DNA of 64,000 bases from Solea solea. Lineage: Eukaryota; Chordata; Actinopteri; Pleuronectiformes; Soleidae. Location of the stretch: positions 19,134,686 through 19,198,685 of the forward strand of contig NC_081143.1 of the NCBI RefSeq assembly GCF_958295425.1, read 5' to 3'. This document shows, one piece after another, positions 18,791-30,514 of the stretch (its first letter is position 1; every line of letters begins with the position of its first letter). The notes beneath the pieces are model-generated. The model saw only the letters and a list, made by a program, of their open reading frames with translations. It had not been told where the DNA came from and searched no databases. Position numbers and translations under genes: made by a program.

Positions 18791-20461
18791 TGTCACCACA
18801 CTATCTATCAAGCAACAGATTGACGGCACAGGCTATAATGTTTTTCTGTTTTGACTGAATACATGTATTTTTTGTTAATCTATTATTGATTTTAAATTAT
18901 ATCTATACATAAGAGTGTGTAGGGGAGGGGAAAAACATGGACGTATCTGAATCGATTCACAAATGTCCAAATTCAGATTATTTTTAATGTTAAACAACGT
19001 AAAATAGACGGTACGAAAAGGCGGAATTCCGAAGTGCAGCGCGCCATCACCCGGACACTTTATGGGGAGCACGTAAAAGCACAATTCAGTTGTCAAAAAT
19101 ATGTAAATCGTGATTCAAGATGATTTACATACATTTTACGTAAATCATACGTACATTTTACTTCTTCACAAGTTTACACATTTCATTTAGTTTCGTAAAT
19201 GATAACGGAAATGAGTTCAACTCTTGTAACAAATGCAGATGAAAATGCATCAATTCACGATCAATCCAGATGCATCGATAATTGTTTTTATAATCAAATT
19301 GTGTGTTTATGAAAGAATAAAATTTGTAGTAGTTTCTTTAATTTCCTTCAGCATTCCAAAATAAGGATTTGTGTCAGCTCTGGGACATGACATGTCTTCC
19401 TATGGTGTGCCACAAAGAACCCATTTTCAAAACACATCTCTGTTATAGAGTGAGCTCCAAAACAACTAAATTAGGCAAACTGCAGTATCAAAATGATTTT
19501 TACTGACAGTGAGCACCAGGGAGCAAAGCTGCACGGTAAACACTTGCTCTGCTTTGACTGCAGTTTGACTGTCAATAAATGGACTGCTTTTATTCAGAAT
19601 TGAAATTGCTTTATTTTATAGTTGACATTAACCCATTCACACACATAGACACAGCACTTCTACAGCACTTTGCCTGTCACTCTGAAACACTGAAAAAATT
19701 GCGTTCTAAGTGGTTTCTAAAACACATTTTGCCTTTTTCGTTTAAAACCTTTTTCACAATCGAATGGTAATCTATAAATAAAGTTGTCTTGACCTTGCAA
19801 TGATGCAATAAGCACAACTAATCTTCTTTTCGCACCCACACTTTTGGTTGGTTAGATTGTCTCAAATCTGCATGGACTGGCTTGTGTCTTCATCAGGCTT
19901 GCTTGCCTACGAGTGCACGGTGCAGGCATGACCTGCCTCGGATTTATTTATCGTCCACACCATTTACTTAGTGTTTTACTTATGTACAGTAGCTTTCCAT
20001 ATGTGTGGGTGTTGTGTTTGTTTGTGCGTGCGAAGGTATCGCCCCAGTCTGTGTCCGAGCTGTAGTCATGTGCCGTTTATTCATTTGTGGGGGCCGAAGG
20101 GAGGGGGCAGGAGTCGACAGGTGACAGCCTGCTCTTGCTAGATTTTCCTGAATTGTGGATGGAACCTTTAGGGACACTTAAACCACAGCCTTCTGTTTTG
20201 TGGACAACCAACTGCACTTCCTCAGCCAGGGTTGCCTGTGCAATACTAAAAAACAGCAATAAAGAATTCCTCTGTGGACAAAATCAGACATGGACTCTGT
20301 ATTTGTCAAACACAGACAAGCTACAGGACAAGGACACGATAACCTCTTTTTGTACACGCACATGTGAGCTAATCACAACAAAGTGACTGCTGGCCAGCAC
20401 AGCTAATAAATAGAGACATCAAATGTCTCAAATAATGGTATCTTGGCATTAATATAATATA

Positions 20462-21099
20462 CAGTTGCAACCAAAATTATCCAACCCCCCACTGCAAATT
20501 AGATGTACTGGCAAAATGTTCAAACTAGCAGCTGTTTGCAACAAACAAATCAAACAAGAAGAATTTAAACAGCTCGGCAACTCAACAATGCCACTTTTAA
20601 TGACTACTGCAGTCTCAAAATTATTCAGCCCCCTTCATGACAAGCATCTTTAGTACTTCAGTAGGGCAGCCTTCTGCGGTTATGACCCGCTGAAAACAGT
20701 TTTGTTTCATCGCTCCACAGAATAGAATCCCAAAACATCTTTGGCTTATTTATGTAGTTTTAAGCAAAGTGGAGCCAACCTTTCATGTGCTTTTGGGTCA
20801 GTAGTGGTTCAGTGTTTAGTATGCGCCTTACTGTGGAAACTTAAACCCAAGTTCCTGCTGCATGTCTGTTGCAGTCGGTCGAGGGTTATTTATATATATA
20901 TTTTTTGTATATAATTTTGAGACTGCCGTAGTCATTGAAAGTAAGATTTGGAGTTGAATTTGGATATCCTTATAATATTTGTCTGATTTAACTATTTAAA
21001 CAGTTGTTTTGTAATTTGTTTTATTGCAAACACTGGAATTTTTTTAATTTAAAAATAAACCTAAAATGCAATGGGGTTGAATAACTTTAATTGCAACTG
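20462..21099. mobile_element. Non-autonomous Tc1/mariner element (MITE)
   Basis: The left end is cagttgcaaccaaaattatc and the right end, reverse complemented, begins cagttgcaattaaagttatt; both are followed by caacccc. The terminal repeats are thus about 28 bases long and highly similar. TA flanks both sides (20460-20461 and 21100-21101), the target duplication of the Tc1/mariner superfamily. The 638-base interior has no intact transposase frame. No transposase was recognised nearby to mobilise it. Confidence 0.8.
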
Positions 21100-21746
21100 T
21101 ATGAAACATAAAACTTTCAAATTAGGCTGATTATCTATAACTCTGCACCTAACTTTAATCTCTCCCTTCTTTCTCCCGCCCTCAATATTCTATACCTACT
21201 TAACTCTAAATCCCACAACTCCCAACAGACAATAAACTAAATTGGTTTACTCTCTATTTCTTCCCCCAAAGAAATCTGGATAAAAAAAAATGGACAAAAG
21301 GGGATAAAGAAAGAAAGTAGCAAGAAAACGGATGACAGGAGGAAAATAAATAGACAGGAGAGTTGCTTTGTGGCTTATTTCTGCAGCCATCCATTTTTAA
21401 GTGAAGATGTGAATAATGGATTAGAGGCATGTGTATAAGCATACCACAAAAAAAGAGCTCGTCATACCAATGTATAATGTGATTATGCATAAAAAGAGGA
21501 AAAGACTTATGTGAGTGTAAAATGACCCCTTTTTTTTATATAAGCAAGAGCAATTGTGAAATGTGAGTCAACAAAATCGAACAGCCTTGAGGAAAAGTAA
21601 CAAAGAGGTCACTGAACAGCCAAGAAGCAACAGTCGTAAACAAAATGAAGAAAAAATAAACCAAACTAAACAGAAAATGGAAAAAAAAGAACAATTAAAC
21701 ATTAAATTTCATACAATTGTTGAGTCAGCACAGCTTTTTAAACATG

Positions 21747-21840
21747 TATAAGTATTATGTTTATAGAATTATAAAAAGAACAAATGGGGATTTTATAAGT
21801 ATTATGTTTATAGAATAAAAAAAGAACAAAAGGGGATTTA
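21747..21840. repeat. Two-copy tandem duplication (47 bp unit)
   Basis: Unit 1 (21747-21793) and unit 2 (21794-21840) both run tataagtattatgtttatag through aaaaagaacaaa to ggggatttta, with a few base differences. A local slippage-type duplication in tusc3 intron 3. Confidence 0.85.
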
Positions 21841-22381
21841 CCTCTGTATTTTGTTTATTTTTCTACATTTAAAGGTGTGTGCTGAGAGCAAACGGTTTCT
21901 GCCGATGTGCCAAAGCATTTTTAATCTACTCAGCACTCTTCAGCCCCACCAGAGAAAAACACAGAGGAACAAGATTTTGTAGTGAGGAAAAACTCATCTG
22001 ATGCAAATAACACTTACACTAGCACTTCTAGTTTTTCAAACTCACATTAAAAACATATAAGCAGTATGAGCGTAAATCCATTGACCTGGAATTTGTACTC
22101 GCCATGTCTGAGGCCTGTCAATGGATCTGCAATTCAATGAATTCTTTAATGGAATTTAACACTGCTTTAAGTTGTAATGTAGTATGTTTTAGAACTGCTG
22201 TCCATTCATAGTGAAAAAAAACAGGGAGTTTTAATAATTACTTTCTTGCAGCTTTTATTAATTTAGCAGAGCAAATTACCTTCAGCAATTTGGTGGGTCC
22301 CATGATAAGGTTCATCCCATAGGAACCAGACGGAAATTAGAATTTGGTGTCCAATAGTTTTCATCTAGAAATCATCTATAT

Positions 22382-22855
22382 CAGGGGACGGCAGGTAAGT
22401 TTGGCCAAAGGTCAATTGTTTTCCTAAGCCATTGAACATCAACATCGTATCTTCATCAGGCAAAACCTTCTTACAAACTATCCAATTATCCTAAAGACTA
22501 ATTTAGTCCATTTATTGTGTAAAAAAGTAACTAAAATTAGCCAACAACTGTTGCTAGTGTTTTAAAATGTCTTCAGTCTGAGACAAAAACCCATATTTGT
22601 GAGCTGCATTAAGCTAACAATAGTCACCGGGTGATAATGCGGACATTGTCTTGTATTACCACCTTCTTTGAGCCTAATAGTTATTTTTACCGACATTTAC
22701 TCTCCTAACTTGGCTATCCATTACAACAGCAGTGTTTGATTTTGATTTTTCAAACCAAACATTTGTCAGTTACTCGTCTACAAATCTACATAGCAACAGA
22801 ATATCTTCATATTTTTTCAATACTGACACTGGTGGGCCAGTTTTGCCGACCCCTA
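22382..22855. mobile_element. Non-autonomous hAT-type element (MITE)
   Basis: The left terminus is caggggacggca and the right terminus, reverse complemented, is taggggtcggca, forming the short terminal repeats of hAT elements. The flanks atctatat (22374-22381) and atctacat (22856-22863) are an 8-base target duplication with one mismatch. The 474-base interior has no long reading frame. Confidence 0.75.
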
Positions 22856-23227
22856 ATCTACATATTACCAAAAAAAGGTAAGAAAGAAAGTAAATGGAAA
22901 GCAAACAATTTGCTGCAGCAATCGCTGTCAACAAGTGACCTCTGTAACTCCCAATGAGACTTCTGCATCTGCCTACAGGTAGTTCGGTCTACTCTTCCTG
23001 AGCTAACCGCTCTAGATATCTCAGGTTTTAAGGGTGCCTTATCCACACTATGTCCATACATGTTCAGTTTAGTGCAATTTTTCCTCACTGAATCACTCAG
23101 TCTGTATTCATTTGGACGGTTTGCACAAGTTAACACCCAAATACACAGGCCGTATAAAACAGAGAAGGCAAGTAGACATTGTGTTACCTCAGACATATTA
23201 AAAATATTAAGTCAAGTCCATAAGGTA

Positions 23228-23392
23228 ACTTTCTTTATTATCCGTTTGATTCCCAATCACGATTGGTAAAAGTTCATTTACATCGTTCATGTGGACATTA
23301 AAACTGGTGAATTGCGATTAATACAATTTTACCCACACGACAAAAATGTAATTTAGCACAATTAACTAACGATCTCCTGTGATTAATCGTGA
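23228..23392. repeat. Dispersed repeat, copy B
   Basis: The partner of the segment at 7160-7320 (see that entry). It ends in gattaatcgtgac, typical of a widespread fish repeat, and lies about 70 bases upstream of the exon 3 donor end in plus-strand order. Confidence 0.4.
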
Positions 23393-23464
23393 CGAAGAAA
23401 ACAATTTAATAAAACGGAACAAATTATACGTATCCTATCGTCAATAACATGTAATAGTAGATAC

Positions 23465-23582
23465 CTGTTGGAAAACATCAGCGCCCTCGTCGTAGTCCAC
23501 CACGGTGAAGAAGAGCTTGTTGGAAAATGCGGATGAGTAACGCCACGAGTTTGCCAGGACTTGGTACTCCTCGTTTGCCTGC
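23465..23582 (-). CDS. tusc3: tusc3 coding exon 3
   Basis: 118 bases: one base completes the Arg codon begun in exon 2, then 39 codons read [20 protein letters not shown] and [19 protein letters not shown]. It is part of the lumenal thioredoxin-like fold that begins just after the CxxC active site. The family signature ANSWRYS and the VDYDEG...FQ block are intact. The acceptor is cttacag|G and the donor CAG|gtatct (phase 0). Confidence 0.95.
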
Positions 23583-24857
23583 CTGTAAGACGACAGCGAC
23601 ACAGAAATAGGGGAAAAATGAGAAGCAAAAATCAAGAATAATTGTCAGAACTAAATATTGTCAGAACTAAATATTTCACAAATATCACTCACTGGAAAAT
23701 ACACTGCCTTTATCTCTTTATCGCACAAACTATCAATAATTAAAATTCAATGTTGCTCATTCCTCCAAATTAACACATTTGAGATGTAGAAATCAGGACA
23801 GAAGTAACACTTTCTCAGGCTTTTGAAGTACTCTATATGAAAACAGATTGAAAATAATTGTAGCATTGGCTACGAAAACAGTGAATATGCCCGGTCAGGA
23901 AATTTGAATTTGGAGTAAATACATAAAAATAAATTAAAGAATGGAAGCAACACACACAACAGACGCCAAAATGGAAGAATGTGTAAATAAGATGTCTTGT
24001 TTACGCTAATGCCAGGTGTGTTTTTACAAGCATTCAGCTGTAGTTTGTATTTGCATTATGTGTGTTTTTCATTAACTCGGCTGCTTTTTTTTTGCGCTAC
24101 ACGACACGTTATTTTAAATCTGACAAACAGGTCGTGCAAGAAGGATGAAAGGATGCATTTATTCATGAAGAGGCAAATATGAGTTTGAAAAAAAAAGCAG
24201 CAGTATCATTAAAAGATGCACGTTATTGAAGACGCAGAAACACACAGTGATATTATGGGGATGGGGTAAAAAGAGAGGACATACAGTGAGCATGGCGACA
24301 ATCTAAAAGAAAATCAGATGAAAACGAGAATAAAAGATTATTCTTGGTGAATTCTCTCTCTTCACCCCTTGTGGTCTTTATGACATGAGAACTAATAACA
24401 TTTCCATCCATCTCTTTCTCCCCCTTTCTTTCAAAGCCTAATTTGTCATCTTCAAACCAAATCTAATGAGGCTGTTATTTTAACTGGCCATGGTAAGACC
24501 ACTATATTACTTAATCATCTTGCATGGCAAAATAAACAGTAAATGTCAGGAAGCGGTGCTCTCCCTTCTTTTGTTTCTGACTCTATTTTAGCTTCACATT
24601 GTGTTTGGTGTCAACTGCTTCTTGTGTTGGCTTTAATTGGTGAGAAATCATGCGTCACGATCTGTTTTGTGCTGATGCTACATTGTGATCTTGAAAGTTT
24701 ATGTTACGATGTGTCCTTTTTAAATGTCTTAAGTAAAAAAAAAAAAACATGACGATGATGAATCCCAGAAGATTGTCGAGAACTAGAATATTGTACTCAT
24801 CTGGTTCAATGGGATTTTTATTTAATAAGGAAATTCATAACATGAGTAAATAACCTT

Positions 24858-25005
24858 TTAAAGGTGGGATACACCCTGGCCATTCCAGTGCAAGGCCATC
24901 ATACAAAACAACCATTCACTCTCACACCTAGAAGTCTGAAAGGACCCACATGCCCACGAGAATAACATGAAAACTCCACACAGAACCGGTGACCTTGCTG
25001 TAAGG
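24858..25005 (-). mobile_element. L2-type tail, degraded
   Basis: On the minus strand this resembles the 10550-10855 element. Recognisable on the plus strand are gggatacaccctgg, accattcactctcacaccta and catgaaaactccacacag, the reverse complements of the tail words. Many internal changes indicate an old copy. Confidence 0.55.
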
Positions 25006-25716
25006 AAACAGTACTAGTGTCATTTAAATTCAAATTTTGTGGAATGCTTTATCTGCTGAAACACATTCAATACATTTATACAAATTTTTGAATGCATGAT
25101 CCCTAAATGGACCTAGGTTTGTGCAGTCTAGAAAAAAAATGCTTGTCTCCAAAGGTTTTACTTTATTCACAAGCAAATCTTATCTTTGTGAGAATGGAAG
25201 ACAATTATTTAGGCCTAACCAACCAATTATTTAAGTTCAATGGCAACCACTTTCTTAAGCCCAACCAACCAATTCCTGAGGACTAATTAATCATTTAGTT
25301 AAGTCTCTATACCTGCCTCAGCAAGGAGACACAAAAGCTGGGCATACAAATTATTTAGAAATTACAAAGGGTTTTGTACAGACACATTCTTCAACATCTA
25401 GTATAGCGGCAATAGGAAGGCTGTGTTTTACCCTGAGGAAAACCATGGTGTGCACAGTACTTTTAATGTCATTAATATACATGCACTGTGCTCTGATCTT
25501 TATTTTGCAATGCAAATCCATCCATATGTTATTATCCATTCATTTTTTATTACATCCAGCTATGTCAAACTCTACTTTTCTTGTTATAAAGAGTTATAAA
25601 GGGACTATAACACACACATCACATGGATGAAAAACCACACAGAAATGTGTAAAATGTAACATGGGTGAGGAAATGTAGGCCGTAGTAATTATTCCAGCCG
25701 AGGAAAAGGAAAAGAC

Positions 25717-25749
25717 AGTTTTTAGCTGAGCTTCACTCAGCTAAAAACT
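25717..25749. repeat. Perfect 14-bp inverted repeat (hairpin)
   Basis: The arms agtttttagctgag (25717-25730) and ctcagctaaaaact (25736-25749) are exact reverse complements around a five-base loop, cttca. It is followed by a CAGCTG/GAGCTG-rich run at about 25775-25808. It lies in tusc3 intron 2, and transcription of either strand would give the same hairpin. Confidence 0.8.
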
Positions 25750-26087
25750 ATATTTCCGTTAATGTTTTAGGGGCTCAGCTGCAGCTGCAGCTGGAGCTGG
25801 AGCTGAACTGCGGCATCGCTCTGTGCCACTTTTTTTTTCTGGATACTTGAGACATTGTGTCAAAATACCTTCCAAACGCAATGAATCCTAAGCTTGAAAT
25901 TTAATATACTGTAAAGAATGTCGTCTACTATGATTAATACCATTTCTGGTGTGAAACCATGACTCAGCACATTGAGTGGACATTGGACAAAAAAAAGTGA
26001 TGTGAGTTAGGACCTTAGTGATTAGACATTCTTTTTACTGACTGGTCCTCTTAAGGCAGACTCTCCCGTCGCCATCTTACAATCCTC

Positions 26088-26091
26088 TCCC

Positions 26092-26136
<45 letters not shown>

Positions 26137-26155
26137 TCACTCACTCTCACACACT
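26088..26155. repeat. CT/CA compound microsatellite
   Basis: A (CT)n run passes into (CA)n and CACT units within tusc3 intron 2. Confidence 0.9.
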
Positions 26156-26739
26156 AATGATGCGACACTGTTGCTAGTGTTAAGAAGATTAAGTGGCTGG
26201 TGAGAATGAAGGAGGAAAAAGATGAGAAGAGGAAAAGAAATAAAAGAATGAAAGGAATAAAAAGACAGACATAAGGGTGATTGCGACCTGGTCCACGGTA
26301 ATGAATGGATATCATGATTAAATGGAAATAAGTAGGTTCCCTGATAAGACGGACAGAAATAGCTTTTGAGATAAACAGATAAATCTTTGATTGTATGTGC
26401 GTGTGTGTGTGTGTGTTAGAGGGGGTGTCTATGTGTCAGGGGTCAGCCCACAGTAAATAGAGACATGATTGTGTATGTGAGTAGAATTGACAACTGTGTA
26501 CTTCATTAGGACTATGCCAAGGAAAATGGAAAGCGACAAAACGCACAGGTAGCTGACAGACGCTGACATAAGTAATGCATAAGTTGTGTAATCAAGTGAA
26601 GTAGAAGAGTGGCTGATTAGAGTAGCAGGTCATGTCAGGATGGAGAAGCTCAGTACTGAGCTCATTAACAAGCTGAATTTCGCCTTAAACAACGGGAACA
26701 TCTGGTTTATGCTACACAAACAAAAGGTGCAAGTACACT

Positions 26740-27240
26740 TTTTTGTGCACTATGTACAGCGTTGCCAACTGTCCAGTATTACAAGGGACAAAAAAAAAAT
26801 AGAAATATACATTCCCTTTAACTCTGGCGTCGACCTCTGTGTTTGTGCCATGTGACTGTGTGTGTGACTGTGTGCTGTACACATGGGGCAGTTACTGGGT
26901 CAGGTGAGGGTGTTGTTGCAGAGGGCAGGAGGTCAAGGCTCTACAGCGAAGGTGGCCGGAGTTTAGCGAACAGATTAGTGCGGTGGAAAAAATGAGCGAG
27001 AACGATGAGGAGCCCGGGATGTTGGCTGCTGGCCCTGCTCCAAAAAAGAAAAGACTGTATTCCTACATTAAAGAGTGAGAGGAAAAAAAGTTTGATGAAA
27101 CTTTTTTTTGAAAAAAAAATATATAAAAAAAGATGAGTGTTCTGCACAACACCAACAGCTCACACTGCGTCAAAGGCCAAGGAGAAAAAGTGCGTCTTAA
27201 GTCGAGCTTTAAAAACAGGAAGTGAAGGGGCCTGTCTAAT
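26740..27240 (+). mobile_element. Transposase-like relic (possibly hAT/BED type)
   Basis: The plus strand at 26992-27078 reads MSENDEEPGMLAAGPAPKKK then RLYSYIKE and a TGA, after which EEKFDETFF continues in frame before another stop. An acidic, Pro-Ala stretch, a PKKKR basic cluster and a (W/stop)EEKF(D) segment resemble the N-terminus of BED-finger hAT transposases; the TGA could be a mutated Trp codon. The upstream words agcgttgccaactgtccagt also belong to a repeat type known to me from fish. No catalytic domain remains. Family assignment is tentative. Confidence 0.35.
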
Positions 27241-29639
27241 ATTAGCAGACAACTAATATAAGAGTTTGGGAGGCAAGGCTGCCACATTTTTTTATTTTGG
27301 TATGAAATCATGGCAATTTGGCAAAAAATATCTTTCAGAGAAGAAGTGATGTGCATATTTCCATTTACTGTAGCTATTCTGCATATACGTGTGTGTCTTT
27401 GTTAGTGCAGTGCAGGTTGGCTATAAAACATCTGGTTCATACCAGATGTGGAAGGAAGGACTGACAGCTGTCCACTTGTATTAGGATTTCTCAGAATGGT
27501 TGTTAATACTAGGCTGGAACAGCCTCATAGAGAGAGCAAGCATGTGGTGCTGTAAGTCCAATATTCTGGAAGCTGACTATCCTTAAAAAAGTTGGGCCTA
27601 AGAGTGATGTTGTCATTTATAGGATGTTTAGTAGCAGTTAAGACCATGGAGGTACAGTATACAGTTCAAACACTTAACAATGGGAATCTGGCACTACTTG
27701 TTTTTGAACAAAGTAAAGTGAACATTTTCATAGTAGATTATTTTGCCTGGTAACATGTGCATGTGTGAGATAGACAATTGATTTATGATATGAATTACAT
27801 GGAAATGCATAGTTTTTTTTTTAATAGTGCCCCTTATTCTGAGATCTAAATGTTGGCATGTGTTTGCCTGTACCAAACACATGTCAAATATTGTAATTCA
27901 ACTGCAATTTCTTAGTTACAAAGCTAAAAGCAGGAGTGTCAAACTCAAATGTTTAGAGAAGAAAAGCGGTGAAGAAAACAACTGTTCAGTAACGGGCCGG
28001 GCAACATGAGCTTAAAATAATAACACAATATTCCATCGTGATATCGCAGTTAAGGTATTCAAGATGATATCTCACAGATATTCAAAGCAAACGTGCATGT
28101 TCTAATGTGTAACGATGTTTCAAAAACAGAGAAATACATTTATAACTAAATCTAAAATTAAGTAAATAATAACATGGGCAATTGTAATTAAAATTCTAAA
28201 CAAGCACATATATCACTTGATGTTGAATAAATTTAATGAGATAATTATAATCTAATGTTTTATTATTGTTATTATAAAAGTATTACTAGCAAATATATTT
28301 AGCATTATAATTGTTTTTATTTCATCAACTCACTGGCAGCTGTGCTTTGGCGACACACGCTGTGTTTAAAGGACAAGGCGGTAGCGGGGCCCTGTTTTCA
28401 TTATAACATGATCAATGGATTGGAACATGTGGCCCATAGAGCATGGATACCTGACAGGTTCTGCGACATCGATTGACATGGTCATTTCAAGTTGTTTTAG
28501 TTAAACACAGAATAAATATGATAAATAAATATGGTAAATTCAAATGGTGTTTTTTTTGTTTCTTTTAATCACTTCATTGAAAATTACAGTGTAACCATTT
28601 AATAAATAAATGTAAAAGGAGGAAAAATTAGTGATAATAATAAGTAGAAACTTACTACTTTCTTACTAAACTTCATGTTTAGCACTGGGTTTTACCATTT
28701 ATGACAGGTCAGTGAACACAACTATTGAGTATTGAAGCCATCAATGGTATATGTTATCATTTACCTCCAAAACAACTCAAATGCAACCACCATAGTTGGA
28801 TTATGTCAATAATTATCAGTGGTTACAACAGGTTAACAAAAGTTAACTATGTCTGAAATCTGATTACACTCAAGTGCTGCAGATGACTTGTAAGGTGTGT
28901 GAGTTTTGTGTATCTGAGTGAGCTTTTGTGTTCATCATGGGTTTAGTAGCTGGTTCTTCCTGGACACACACACCAATAGAACACAGTTGGTTGAGTTTGG
29001 GCCGAAAAATGCAGCGTGAGCCACATTCTAACAAAGCTGCATATGTATGCAAAAGAGATGGCAGCAAAACAATCAACACAAGCATAAGAAATAGAAATCC
29101 AATCTACTTCAATCAGATAAAACATGGGCACTTACTGCAATTCACATGACCCTGACGAAAGCATGAGAAAAATAATAAGGGACCCTCTGAGTAAAGTACA
29201 TGCTGTATCTAATCCAAGTAGTAGGTTCTGCCCTTTTTTAACACTTGATTCCCGCGTCAAATAATGTGCATATCGTACTTGTCATGTTAAACAGACATGT
29301 CTATAATACAAAATGGATGCAGCTGAATAACGTTGTATTTAACGTATCACAAGGTAATTGGTAATAAGGACTAATCCAAATTTGCTTTCAGCACCACGGA
29401 CAGCTCCAGAGTACTTTCCAGGGACCGTTTGTTTTATAGGCGCCTCTGTTCATGGTGCTGAAAACACTGGGATCGACAGTGACCTAAATCAGTCTGATTC
29501 AAATGGGAATTCATTCGGATTCTGAAGTCAAGACAGTGCTGACAAGGTGGTGCTTCACCTTGCCATCTTGCATTTGATGCTGCTGCTGCAAACATGATGC
29601 AAGACTTTTTGTTTCCTTTTTCCCCCTCATAAAAAAAAT

Positions 29640-29914
29640 CTAGTTAAATATTTGTGTGTGGACTTGTATTTGTTACCTATTTAGGACCTTTTTTCTGGCA
29701 TAAAGTCCGACCTTGTCAGGACCAGTAGTCCTAACGGAGACCAAAACCTGGTCCTAATATAGTCGAACGTCATTTTTGTGGAACAGGTTAAATGGTTAAC
29801 ATCTTAATTGTGGTTGGGTTAAGGCATTAACTAGGGTTAGTCATTTAGTCATTAAAGACAATGCAAGTCTTAAGGTTAACCCTAACCCATGGCAATACAA
29901 GAAAATGTTTGTGC

Positions 29915-29978
<64 letters not shown>

Positions 29979-30180
29979 ATGTCTTAAATAGTCTGTGTGG
30001 ACCAATTGTCAAGCAAACCTATCTTTGTGACCTTGTGAGGACATTTTGGCTGGTCCACACAACCTTCACAGGCCATTTTGAGGATTAAGACCTGGTTTTA
30101 GGGTAAGGATTAGGGTTAGGCATTTAGTTGTGATGATTAAAGTTAGGTTAAGGGGCTAGGGAATGCATGAGTGTGTGTGT
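29640..30180. repeat. Interspersed repeat with GT microsatellite core
   Basis: Flanks such as gtgaggacattttggctggt, accttgtcaggaccagtagt and ggattagggttaggcattta surround a (GT)n tract at 29911-29974. This resembles a common teleost repeat with a GT core and short TTAGGG-like words. A weaker relative appears at about 31970-32140 (ttgtgaggacactcttggac). Confidence 0.55.
29911..29974. repeat. GT microsatellite
   Basis: A nearly pure (GT)n run of about 64 bases inside the repeat at 29640-30180. Confidence 0.95.
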
Positions 30181-30344
30181 CATGCAAGAGCGCAATATAA
30201 GGGAATTTCAGTGCACTGGAAAACAATAGTGTCAATAGAGAGGCTATGGTGAAAGGGTTGGTAGAAGGACTTATATGGTAGGCGCTATGTCTGTTGTGGC
30301 CTACAGAAGGTACTTTAACTTTGTGTGTCAGTGTGTGTGTGTAC

Positions 30345-30514
30345 CTGCAGACAGAGCACTGTCTTTGAGGTTGCAGGGCAGTGAACATGACGATGACAGA
30401 GTAGTTCCTGGGTGGAGCCTTGACAAAGCGACGGAACTTGTCACCGTTCATCCTGACGACCGAACGCCGAGAGGACCACTCCATCATCTGGTCAACCTTC
30501 TCCGACAGCAGGTT
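30345..30514 (-). CDS. tusc3: tusc3 coding exon 2 (CxxC active site)
   Basis: 170 bases: [56 protein letters not shown], plus two bases of an Arg codon (residues 36-91). It starts the lumenal thioredoxin-like domain and contains the redox motif C-S-V-C at residues 88-91, the catalytic pair by which OST3/OST6-type subunits form transient mixed disulfides with substrates to aid N-glycosylation by STT3B. NYS is a possible sequon. MEWSSRRS and [12 protein letters not shown] match TUSC3 rather than MAGT1. The acceptor is gttcag|AAC. The donor AG|gtacacacac runs directly into a CA repeat. Confidence 0.96.

Larger units (their letters stand above)
18253..23464 (-). other. tusc3: tusc3 intron 3
   Basis: A 5.2 kb intron containing a possible miniature element (18328-18790), a Tc1-type MITE with target duplication (20462-21099), a tandem duplication (21747-21840), a hAT-type MITE with target duplication (22382-22855) and a dispersed repeat copy (23228-23392). 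No gene was seen. Confidence 0.85.
23583..30344 (-). other. tusc3: tusc3 intron 2
   Basis: A 6.8 kb intron with no recognised gene. It holds a reverse L2-type tail (24858-25005), a perfect hairpin (25717-25749), a CT/CA microsatellite (26088-26155), a transposase-like relic (26740-27240) and a GT-rich interspersed repeat (29640-30180). Confidence 0.85.
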
